Below, piece by piece: positions 22,094 through 31,576 of a stretch of 64,000 bases of DNA. Under the pieces are notes generated by a model. That model was not told the DNA's origin, made no database searches, and worked only from the letters and a program-made list of their open reading frames with translations. The stretch covers positions 62,001 to 126,000 of the forward strand of contig PUDQ02000022.1 of NCBI GenBank assembly GCA_002964805.2, in the 5' to 3' direction. Numbering within the stretch: position 1 is the stretch's first letter; the number at the start of each line of letters is the position of its first letter. Position numbers and translations under genes: made by a program. The stretch comes from Trametes villosa (Eukaryota; Basidiomycota; Agaricomycetes; Polyporales; Polyporaceae).

Positions 22094-22752
22094 GGGCGGC
22101 GCAGAGCGGGCTGTGAGTGTATCGTGAAAGTATATCAGTGTATCGGCGATGTTGAGTTTCTACCTCTTCAGGTCATCGTAGCGCGATAATCATAGCGCGG
22201 CGCATCGTTACTTTTGAGGGTTACCGTTGCGTCTCTGGTACGTCGTGAGTCGTAATACGGCCAACTCACGCACGAGAGCTCATTGGACATCCATAGGAAA
22301 CGCCGGCGATGGTGTGGACTCTTCACGCTTGTTCCTATCCGATCGGTACCTATTGGCCCACATCGTCCAGTCGAGAAACCATCTGGTAGCAGCGTACCCA
22401 AACTGTTCGCATCCCCGCTACTCCAACCATGTTACACGTGGTACATCCGATCCTTGATGATGAAGGGGGCAGGACGAGAAGTTATGGCATTCCCTCCAAG
22501 GGCATGCAGCTCTACGGCCCCTTGTACCTCGTCCGAGATATGGCAGAGTGTGCGTGCGCATATGATTGAATACGTTGTCATCCCTGAGCTCACAGCGCTG
22601 CTGATCTACGCAAGGTTTCGTACGGACTGACCGCACACCGTCAACGCTGTGCCGCCGCAGTCCGAGTCATTCGTCGCTGAGATACAATGCGTAGGACGCA
22701 CGCCCTAACCCTCCTCGTCGCATCCTGATTTTTGCAACTTCGTAGGCTCACT
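22094..22752. other. Spacer TM1-TM2
   Basis: No gene supported. Near 22605-22640 it has a segment (GCTGCTGATCTACGCAAGG) related to one upstream of TM3 (24660-24690), so 5' flanks were probably copied with the genes. Confidence 0.5.
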
Positions 22753-24163
22753 ATGCCTAGACCACACATTCGTGACTGGATTATCCACCGTGCGCTCTCC
22801 GCCTCCCTCCTGTTACAGCTATGCTACCTTCGTGCCACTATGGCGGTCTCCATCAACCGAACCATCGACGACGAGAACGGCGACAGTGTCACAGGCGCAA
22901 AGCCCATCTACGGACCCGATCCCGCTACCGACCCCTATGGCGGCTGGGGTCAAGGCCTCGACTGCGTGCAATGCTCCATGATCCCCGGCAAAGTCATAGA
23001 CATCTCGCAGGCCTTCGACGGGACTTGGCACGACTCCACCTACCATGCGGGCGCACGAGACCACACCATCACGGCCGCATTCACCGGCACCGCGGTGTAT
23101 GTGTACTTCATTGTCCCCAACACCGTTCAAGGCGCGCCGACGACCTTCGTGAATCTCACATTCTCCATCGATGGCGTCTACTACGACCAGTACCAACACA
23201 CCCCGGACTCTTCCTCGACGATTTTGTACAACACCCTGGTCTTCCGCAGGACAGGGCTCGTGAACGCCAACCACAGCATAGAAGTGCGGACAGGTGGTCT
23301 TGGCCCCGCCCTCCTCCTCTTTGACAACATGATCTATACATTCGAGGAACCCGATATCACCTCGACATCGACCGAGTTGGCGATATCTCAGTCGATACCT
23401 TCATCCTCTCAGTCGACAATATCTCGGTCTACATCTTCATCCTCCCAGTCGTCAATAGCCCAGCCTGTACCCTCCAACTCTCGACCACCAGTTTTCCATT
23501 TCCCTCCCTCCTACTGGCAGTCGTCGGCCGTTCAGTCACCGACCAGTTCATCAGCCTCCCCAAGCTCTGAATCCCCATCGTCCACTATCCCCTCAAGTTC
23601 CGCCAGTACACTGTCAACGCCACTAGCACCCCACTCGCGGCCTCCCCGGATCGGTGTCATTGCAGGTGCTGTGGCAGGCAGTACGGCTGCTGTGTCCCTA
23701 CTTTTACTCCTCCATTGCTGTGTCTGCGGGCGCCATGGCGCTTTCGCACCGCTTCCGATTCTGAAGTGGTCTAAAAAACGGTTCAGGCTGCCTACACTGC
23801 CCGCGCCCGATGCGTATGCGCCGGACGCCTCTCCCAGAGCTGCACATTGTACGGTAAGTTTTTTCCCTAAATCCTCGGCGGCAAGGTGCATGTCCTTATT
23901 CAAATCGCCCTTTGCTCTCAATGCTATAGGACAATCACCCCGGACCGGTCGTTTGTAGTTCTGGGTCGCCAAGTACAACTGAACCGTCACGTCCGCCTCC
24001 AAGCCCCAGCTCACATGCCGCCCCCTCGTACATGGAATCGGCCATGGGCACCGCGACAATCCGTGCTCGATTTGCGGCGATGCGGGAGGAGCTGGAGCGT
24101 CTGCGTGCGGAACGGGATTTGCACGCGCTGTTCGTGGAGCCTCCGCCGCGCTACGAGGAATGA
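22753..24163 (+). CDS. Single-pass membrane protein TM2
   Basis: 444 aa. Exons: 22753-23853 and 23930-24163. Signal peptide near residues 12-32 (SASLLLQLCYLRATMA). Ectodomain: NRTIDDENGDSVTG, CVQC, AFDGTWHDSTYH, then LLLFDNMIYTFEEPD. The stalk is long and rich in Ser/Gln/Pro (repeated SSSQS, SISRST-like units) and probably O-glycosylated. The membrane helix (VIAGAVAGSTAAVSLLLLL) ends in HCCVC, possible palmitoylation sites, and a basic stretch. Exon 2 gives a Pro/Ser linker, the coil FAAMREELERLRAERD and the terminal VEPPPRYEE with PPRY. The ATG at 22753 aligns with the starts of TM3 and TM4. Presumed plasma-membrane or wall-facing protein; ligand unknown. Confidence 0.87.
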
Positions 24164-24815
24164 GCGCGTCGGACGATCGGTCGTTACTCTAGGGTCTTGT
24201 GTGCAGCCATGATAATAGTCTGTTTGGGACTGGCTGGCCCGGGATCGATGAGCACGCTTGACTTCTGCTCAGAATACTTACCGGATAGTATATGTATTAG
24301 TAGCGGACATCTTGAACTAGCACTGACGTCATGCCTGGAATGGGCGTCTATCTCACATCACTCCGGCGCAACTGCGCTGTCGCATGCCGCTCGAGGCCTA
24401 TGCATCTTAGTTTCGTCCACTACATCCGCACTATCGAAATGCATCTGAACCGGGTTTCCTACGAATGTCTGCTTGCAGAGACTCTAATACGGGTACTCAT
24501 GCCCTCTGGCATTTTGCTCAGAAGACGATAAGCAAACTTCACTGGCATCCGTTCAGCATTCATGGCGCCGCTGGCGCGATACACCTAACATCTTTGGAAT
24601 ATGCGTCAGATCTGGTGACATACCAGATACTCCAACGCGTCAACTTTGAGCTTGCCACACTGCTGATCCACACAAGGTTCTGTACAGGTTGCCAACACAG
24701 GGTGGCGGCTCTTCAAGCTTCAAGGCTAACGCTGAAATGCGATGCATATGCACGTCCCTCTCTCCCCTCTTCGGCGCATGCCACATCTTGACTTTTACGA
24801 CCTCGTTAGCTCATC
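24164..24815. other. Spacer TM2-TM3
   Basis: No gene supported. The segment at about 24655-24690 resembles the 5' flank of TM2, and GACTTTTACGACCTCGTTAGCTC just before TM3 resembles the sequence just before TM2 and TM4. Confidence 0.5.
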
Positions 24816-26162
24816 ATGCCAGGACGAGACGTCTTGAGCTGGACCGCTTCCGTGCTACTTGCCTTCCTACTTTGTCAGCTATGTACTCTGCACGCCGCCG
24901 TAGCCACCTCGACCAACCGAACTATCGACGACGAGAACGGAGACAGCGTTACAGGCCTCAAGCCCACCTACGGGCCCGCGCCCGGTGTCGACCCTAATAG
25001 CACCTGGATCCAAGGCACCACTTGCGTACACTGCTCCCTGCTCCCAGGCAAGGTCGTCAACGTCTCGCAAACCTTCGACGGTACCTGGCACGACTCCACC
25101 TACCATCCAGGCGATCCCGACCACACCATCAATGCCTCGTTCATCGGTACCGCAATATACGCCTACTTCATTGTCCCCAACTTCATTCAATTCACAACGA
25201 CCTTCGTGAACCTGAGCTTCTCCGTGGACGGAACCCACGCCGGCCAGTACGAGCACACTCCGGACAACACATCCACAATCTTGTACCACGTTCTCGCCTT
25301 CCATACGAACCTGGTGAACGGCAGCCACACCATTGAGGTTCGAGCAACTGGTCCCACGGCATCCATCATCTTGTTTGACAACATGATCTACACCTTCGAG
25401 GATGCCGATGACGCCCCCACTCCCCAGCCTACTGTCTCACCAGCTCCTCCCAGCCCCCAATCCGTCTCCTCCCCAGGCCCCTCGAATTCACCTGCTGCAC
25501 AATCTGCCTCGCATTCGAGCTCACCCCCGATCGGCGCGATTGCAGGTGGTGTAGCAGGCGGCGTCGCAGCCATAGCCCTGCTCCTGCTCCTATATTGCTA
25601 TCTTCGCAGACGCCGGCGCACACTCATCCAGCTCCCGAGCTGGTCGAAGAAGCCGCTCATGCTCCCTGCGTTTGGACCGACTGCGCGAGCACCTGACGCT
25701 GCTCGTATGCACCCTCAACCCACGCAATATTCGGTGAGCACTTTATGCGCTCGCGCTCACGGGGTACACGCTCTCATAAAGCCGATGCAACAGGACAACC
25801 CCGAGCCCGCGCGATCGCCTCCGACCAGCTGGACTACCGAAACTCCGAGTACGGCACCCACCACTCTTCCTTTCGCCTCCGAAGACGCCCTGTCACCGCA
25901 CGTGCCGACGAACGCCGACTCGAAGGAGACCGACGCCGCCCATGAGATGGAGGTCGGCACCGAGCTGGAGGGCAGCTTGTCACCAGCAAGCTCTTCTCGT
26001 AGCCCCAGCTCGTACGCGGGTACTTCACACACGGGGACCTCCACGGGCTCGTCCGCGCTTCGTGCACAGGTCGCGGGGATGCGAGAGGAGCTAGAACGTC
26101 TGCGCGCGGAACGGGAGCTGCATGCGCTATTCTTGGAGCCTCCGCCGCGGTACGAGGAATGA
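24816..26162 (+). CDS. Single-pass membrane protein TM3
   Basis: Spliced 428 aa from exons 24816-25733 and 25794-26162. The 60-nt intron (GTGAGC...CAACAG) is a multiple of three without a stop, so an unspliced reading would give 448 aa. I call it an intron because TM2, TM4 and TM5 have one at the same codon. Signal peptide about 1-30; NRTIDDENGDSVTG at 34-47; CVHC at 70-73; FDGTWHDSTYH; LFDNMIYTFEDAD; a short Pro/Ser stalk (200-238); membrane helix about 239-263 (GAIAGGVAGGVAAIALLLLL); RRRRR. The tail holds an acidic segment, a Ser-rich linker, the coil VAGMREELERLRAERE and the terminal LEPPPRYEE. It is nearly identical to TM4 over about 70 bp around the CVHC codons (24966-25040 against 27392-27466), a sign of recent duplication or conversion. 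Confidence 0.88.
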   Translation: MPGRDVLSWTASVLLAFLLCQLCTLHAAVATSTNRTIDDENGDSVTGLKPTYGPAPGVDPNSTWIQGTTCVHCSLLPGKVVNVSQTFDGTWHDSTYHPGDPDHTINASFIGTAIYAYFIVPNFIQFTTTFVNLSFSVDGTHAGQYEHTPDNTSTILYHVLAFHTNLVNGSHTIEVRATGPTASIILFDNMIYTFEDADDAPTPQPTVSPAPPSPQSVSSPGPSNSPAAQSASHSSSPPIGAIAGGVAGGVAAIALLLLLYCYLRRRRRTLIQLPSWSKKPLMLPAFGPTARAPDAARMHPQPTQYSVSTLCARAHGVHALIKPMQQDNPEPARSPPTSWTTETPSTAPTTLPFASEDALSPHVPTNADSKETDAAHEMEVGTELEGSLSPASSSRSPSSYAGTSHTGTSTGSSALRAQVAGMREELERLRAERELHALFLEPPPRYEE

Positions 26163-27246
26163 GCACGGAGCGTCGGATGCTATCGCGGGATCTTGGGTGC
26201 AGTCGTCTTGATAAACGGGGGTTTTCCTCGGAAATGTACACTGTATTTCTTCCAGAGACATTCGAATTTTGTAGAATACGGTCCTCAAACCCGTGCTTGA
26301 ACACCCTACCAGAGCAAGGCGAGAGGGCGTTTATTGCAGGTCACTGCCACCGGCCCCGGGCGCAGCGATCACGGCACTGGCAAGTACTGGTTTCCTCGGT
26401 GCCGCACCTTCAACGTTTCAACACCCTTCTTCGCACGGCATACTCACCACCGCTCAACAAGACGTTCTCCGACTTGTCGTTTGCGACCTCCTCGTCAACC
26501 GATGTCCATAAACAGACTGAGGTTCAACCAGGCACCTGTCCGACCATCTACCGCCTAAGGACAGCACGCATCCGAGTCAAGTTCGACTCCCGTTCGGCCT
26601 TCGCTTTCGGAACCTGATGACGCAACCTACTATGTACTAACGTTCATTGGCCGAAGCCTGAAACTCTGAGACGCGAATCTGACATGAAGTAGTTCAGATG
26701 CAACGCGGGCATGTCGAGGCGTGGCAATACTCAAGGTGCGTCTCCTCCCGGTTTTGACTCGACATGAACGCCATCATGTTCGAAGCCTGGAAATCAGATA
26801 CATGCCAGGTGCGGCCGGAGAACGTCCATATTCCGGCCGAGCGGGTTACGGGATCTGGTGTCTAAACAAAAGCCGTCCCTCCGCGCGCGGATGAGGATAG
26901 GTGGCGGCGTGTAAGTATGCGTACTATCTTTCCGGTAGTAACCCCGATGCCTCCACCGAACCGATTGGTTCGAAGTCCTACTAAGTCAAGCAAATGCTCG
27001 TCCGTTTATGTCTTATCACATGGTAGGTATGCGCGCCCATCTACATCGCGGTCAGGACACGTCAAACTTGCGATTCCAACATTGGTGATCGACATAACGT
27101 CTTACACAGGGTTACTGCGAACTGCCACCGCGGGCCACAATGTGACAGCTCTCAGATTCTAGGCATCCACTGAGGTGCGCTCCCTGGGTTTGTCCCTCTT
27201 CCCTCTACTCATCCCGTCCTGACATTTCTGACTTCGCTGGCTCGGT
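26163..27246. other. Spacer TM3-TM4
   Basis: About 1.1 kb. No domain-bearing frame. The last 50 bp before TM4 resemble the corresponding stretch before TM2 and TM3. Confidence 0.5.
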
Positions 27247-28845
27247 ATGCACAGGCGACGCAGCCGGAACTGGGCAGTCTCTGCGCGCTCTTCCTTCATC
27301 CTCTTCCGGCTACTATGTTCGATAAGAGTCACCACGGCCCTCTCGACGAACCGGACCATAGACGACGAGAACGGGGATAGTGTTACAGGCGCAAAACCCA
27401 ACTACGGGCCCGCGCCCGGTGTCGACCCCAATAGCACCTGGATCCAAGGCACCACCTGCGTGCACTGCTCCCTGCTTCCAGGGAAAGTCATAGATATCTC
27501 GCAGACCGTTGACGGGACCTGGCACGACTCCACATACCACCCAGGCGATCCCGACCACACCATCACGGCCTCGTTCATCGGTACAGCGATATATGCCTTC
27601 TTCATCGTCCCCAACACCATTCCGTTCACAACGACCTTCGTGAACCTGAGCTTCTCCATCGACGGAGTCCACGCCGGCCAGTACGAACACACCCCGGACA
27701 GCTCCTCTACAGTCTTGTACCAGGTTCTCGCCTTCCATACGACGAACTTGGAGAACAGCGGCCATGAGATTGAAGTCCGCGCAACTGGTCCCACCGCTTC
27801 CGTTATCGTGTTTGACAACTTCGTCTACACCTTCGAAGAAGCCGATCCCACTCCTATATCGACCATAACGAGCTCCTCTCAACCCGTACCACCCACCTCA
27901 AGCTCTCAATCGCCCTCATCGAGCTCTCAACCGACATCATCCAGTTCTCAGTCACCCACCTCCCAGTCGCCCACCTCTCAGTCGCCCACCTCCCAGTCAC
28001 TAGTCTCCCAGACATCTGCCTCCCAGTCGTCGCCAGGCTCTCAGCGAGGAGTGTCTCAATCACCGAATTCTCCGGATTCCCCGTCATCCACGTCTCCCGG
28101 CTCTCAACGGCCCACCTCGTCACAGTATCCTCCAGGTTCTCCCAACTCGCAACCCGTACCGCTGGCCTCTCATTCACAGTCTCCTCCACTCGGTGCAATT
28201 GTGGGCGGCGTGGTAGGCGGCGTGGCCGCCTTATCGCTCCTCCTGGCTCTATATTGCTGCCTTCGCAAACGACATCGCGCTCTCATGCCGCTTTGGCTCC
28301 AGAGATGGTCGAAGAAATCACCCGCGTCCCCTACGTCCACGCCGAGGATGCGTGAGGCTAACGCTGACCGCATGCACCCCGAATCCTCGCGCTATACGGT
28401 GAGTGTTGGACTCACGCGTGGCATCGCAGAGTGCATCTACTCACTTTTTCGTGTCTCGTATTTCAAGGAGTATCCCAGCTCTGCACGACTACGTCCGGCC
28501 GTGTGGAGTCCGGAGTCTTATGTGACATCCACGAGTCTCCATTTTGCCTCCGAGGGCGCTAGATCATCGCACCTCCCACCCATTACCACCAAGGAGGCCG
28601 ACGCGGAGATGGAGCTTGACATTGAGCCGCACGTCAGCGCCGAACCCGAAGAGAGTCCCATCACACCACCGCGCTCTTCCCGAAGTCCAAGCACGTATGC
28701 CGGCACGACGCGGACGGGCTCGTCTTTAGGCTCATCCACGCTGCGCGCTGAAGTCGCGGGGATGCGAGAAGAGCTGGAGCGCTTGCGACGTGAACGGGAG
28801 ATGCACGCGCTGTTCTTGGAGCCCCCGCCGTGCTACGAGGCGTGA
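27247..28845 (+). CDS. Single-pass membrane protein TM4 (repeat-stalk form)
   Basis: Spliced 509 aa from exons 27247-28398 and 28468-28845; the 69-nt intron is again stop-free and a multiple of three. The N-terminus is basic (MHRRRSRNW), with a hydrophobic segment up to about residue 32. The ectodomain follows the family pattern with CVHC, although TVDGTWHDSTYH replaces the usual FDGTWHD. The stalk (about 200-314) is the longest in the tandem array and contains a 15-bp minisatellite encoding SQSPT. Membrane helix about 315-337 (GAIVGGVVGGVAALSLLLAL) ending YCCLRKRHR. The tail has an acidic segment, then VAGMREELERLRREREMH and LEPPPCYEA, with PPCY as the PPxY variant. Probably a heavily glycosylated surface protein. 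Confidence 0.88.
   Translation: MHRRRSRNWAVSARSSFILFRLLCSIRVTTALSTNRTIDDENGDSVTGAKPNYGPAPGVDPNSTWIQGTTCVHCSLLPGKVIDISQTVDGTWHDSTYHPGDPDHTITASFIGTAIYAFFIVPNTIPFTTTFVNLSFSIDGVHAGQYEHTPDSSSTVLYQVLAFHTTNLENSGHEIEVRATGPTASVIVFDNFVYTFEEADPTPISTITSSSQPVPPTSSSQSPSSSSQPTSSSSQSPTSQSPTSQSPTSQSLVSQTSASQSSPGSQRGVSQSPNSPDSPSSTSPGSQRPTSSQYPPGSPNSQPVPLASHSQSPPLGAIVGGVVGGVAALSLLLALYCCLRKRHRALMPLWLQRWSKKSPASPTSTPRMREANADRMHPESSRYTVSVGLTRGIAECIYSLFRVSYFKEYPSSARLRPAVWSPESYVTSTSLHFASEGARSSHLPPITTKEADAEMELDIEPHVSAEPEESPITPPRSSRSPSTYAGTTRTGSSLGSSTLRAEVAGMREELERLRREREMHALFLEPPPCYEA
27946..28005 (+). repeat. 15-bp coding minisatellite in TM4 stalk
   Basis: Four tandem 15-bp units of the form TCYCAGTCRCCCACC, the last one diverged; they encode SQSPT repeats. 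The surrounding Ser/Gln-rich codons look like older, degenerated units. Copy number could vary between strains and change stalk length. Confidence 0.85.
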
Positions 28846-30059
28846 CGGCGAGGGGGACTATGTTGTTGGTACCCCAGGGCCTTGCGTGCGACTCCATGGG
28901 TCTTGATGGGGGGTTTCTTGACTTGGTAAGCAGGCTCACTCTCTACTACACACGAGCGAGCAGAATTGAATTCGTCGGACATAGGGCAGTATCAGATATC
29001 TGGGATTAATCCGTCGATAGGTCACCGAGACCGACCGCGGCTGTCTCACGCAGACTGTATCTCTGGCGCTCCAGAGGGGACTCTTGCACCCGCTTGGGGC
29101 GATGTTCTAGCCTTCGGGAGGAATGCTCGTCTTACGCGTCGAGGCCGATTGATGAGGCTATACCCACCTGTAGAAATTTTCGCTGTTGTATGTTCCGGAT
29201 TTTGATCTCAGGGCTCTGTAGTACACACTATACTGGCATAAATGATTTCAGGCTAGCGGGGGACCGAGCTGAGAGAGAGACTCGGACTAGGTGCATGGGG
29301 GTCGCTTCAGGGTGTCCCCCGGTGTCCTAAATAATGGGCGCCTAGCGCATTTTCGAGCGCGCGACCACCAACAGTCGCTTCGTCTCAACCGTCACTCCGC
29401 AACTTCCGCAAATCATAATCATTAAGCTGGATATCTTACGAACATCTAGCGTTGAAAACAATGCAGATGTAGCTCGACTGCCATCCGGTCTTGCACCCAG
29501 CTGAGAAGACAGCCCCGGCCCGACCAGCAGCGGCGGCTGGCGGTGGCGCGAGGCCAGGAATTGCGTAGCCATAGTGCACACCTGTTGAGGTACGATGCCA
29601 TTCGAGCTTGCGTCTCTTCGGGATGATGATCTGCATTCATCCGACCGATTTCAGATGCGAGACTCCCTTGCACCTTTAGCGTTCAATGAACAGTACTTCC
29701 GAGCACAGATCCGCCGCGCGAAGGCTGTTTGCGTGATCGGACACGCCCATCTCGACATGATCCTGAAAGTGGGTGGCCAGCCTGAGTCGATGTCAGAAGT
29801 GATATATGGTAAGGCAAGGGACCTTCCATCTGCATTGCGCCGCAAACACGCGTCCAATCGCGTCCCATCCCAGATACATAAACTTCCTGAACCTTGTGTT
29901 TGTAGAACTGCTGATGTATTGCACAGCGTAACCACAAGCGACCAACAAACGTCTCTGCGGTCATCAGAGTCAAAGGTGCGATATATGGGTATGTTCCATT
30001 TTCCTCTCAGCGTCGCCCTCCTGCCCTGCCCTCTACGATTCGAACTGCATTGGCTACCT
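28846..30059. other. Spacer TM4-TM5
   Basis: No separate gene supported. A frame is open upstream of TM5 from 29595 and runs in phase into it, but it would bury the TM5 signal peptide about 155 residues inside the protein, so I treat it as chance. Confidence 0.5.
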
Positions 30060-31576
30060 ATGTCCAAATCACGCTTCTGTTCCCGGGCTGCTCCCCTGAC
30101 ATCTTTTCTACCCCTTCTACAGCTAATCCTACTATACGATGCAGGGGCCATCGCCACGAACCGTACCATAGACGACCAGGATGGCGACAGTGTTACCGGC
30201 GCAAAACCCCTCTATGCGCCCCTTCACACTCTTGATACCATGCCCCCCTGGGTACAAGGGAACACCTGTGCTCACTGCAACATGCTGCCGGGAAAGGTTG
30301 TAGATATCTCGCAGACCTTCGACGGGACCTGGCACGACTCCACATACCACCCCGGCGATCCCGACCACACCATCACCGCTGCATTCACCGGCACAGCGGT
30401 CTACGTGTACTTCATCGTCCCCAACTTCGTTCAGTTCACGACAACCTTCGTGAATCTGAGCTTCTTCATCGACGGCGACTACTACGACCAGTACGAACAC
30501 ACCCCGGACAGCACTTCCACGATCTTGTACAACACGCTTGTCTTCCACAGGACGGGGCTCATAAACACCGACCATAGCATCGAAGTCCGGGCAGGTGGTC
30601 CCACGGCTTCCCTCCTCTTGTTCGACAACATGGTCTACACCTTCGAGGAACCTGATATAACCCCGACCTCAGCTGAATCTGTCGTGACTCAGCCATTACT
30701 TCCAAGCGCTCTGCCACCAAGCGCTCCGCCGCCAACTCCCCCGTCGCCGATCTCCCCAGCACCATCCTCCCTGCTACCTGCCTCCCAGTTACCGACCCCA
30801 CGGCCAGCAACTCCTCTGAGTCACTCCCTCCCCCCAGCCGCTTTCAGTTCTCAACCCACATCGTCGCTATCCGACCCAAACTCTTCAGATCCACCCCCTG
30901 CGCCGTCCTCATCTCTCTCAACCTCTCCCAGTCTACCTCCCACATCACTAGTATTTCACTCGACTTCTCTCCCGCGCGGTGCGATTGCTGGCGGTGTCGC
31001 AGGCAGTGTGGTAACCGTATCAATACTCGTGGTCCTGTATCGCTGTCTCCGCCGACGCCAACCAGCCATCATACCGTTTTGGCTCAAAAACTGGACGAGC
31101 AGACCACCGACCGCTCCTGTGCCCTTGCCGGCTGTGCATGCGCCCAATGCCGCTCGTATACCGACGAAATTCAGACGACACACGGTGAGCACCTCATGCG
31201 TGCGCATTCACAAGGTGTATGTTCTTACGAAGCCCACCACTCGTCACCGCTCAAGGAAAACCTCGTCCCCGCGCGATCCCAATCGTCCACTACCCTGTAT
31301 GCAAATTCTACCGTTAAGGACGGATACCTGCCGTACTATACAGCTACCGACGCGAAGGAAGTCGTCGCTGAGGCGGGGATCGGCGCCAAGCCCGAGGACG
31401 CTATTACACCACCACGTTCGTCTCAAGGCCCGAGCTCGTATGTTGGCACCTTGCCCACAGACACTTCCGCGCTCCGTGCACAGCTCACGGACCTTCGAGA
31501 GGAGCTGCAGCGCCTACGTGCGAAACGGCCAGAGCCGCACGCGCAGCTGGTGGGGCGTCCGTCGCTCAGCGCCTAG
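30060..31576 (+). CDS. Single-pass membrane protein TM5 (tail motif lost)
   Basis: 481 aa. Exons: 30060-31184 and 31256-31576. Signal peptide about 1-33 (LTSFLPLLQLILLYDAGAIA), then NRTIDDQDGDSVTG, CAHC, FDGTWHDSTYH, FVQFTTTFVNLSFFIDG and LLLFDNMVYTFEEPD. The long stalk is unusually Pro-rich (PPSAPPPTPPSP). Membrane helix GAIAGGVAGSVVTVSILVVL, then YRCLRRRQP. The 71-nt intron sits at the conserved position and changes frame, so splicing is required for the coil LTDLREELQRLRAKR. After the coil the protein ends in PEPHAQLVGRPSLSA; the terminal PPxY of its sisters is missing. It may be a decoy or differently trafficked form, or a copy losing constraint. Confidence 0.85.

Noticed and set aside
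26570..26595. B-box-like AGTTCGACTCC suggesting a second tRNA
   Set aside because: The flanks do not form a T-stem or acceptor stem and there is no A-box at the right distance.
29595..30059. N-terminal extension of TM5
   Set aside because: It would bury the signal peptide about 155 residues inside the protein; the other four array members start directly at the signal peptide.
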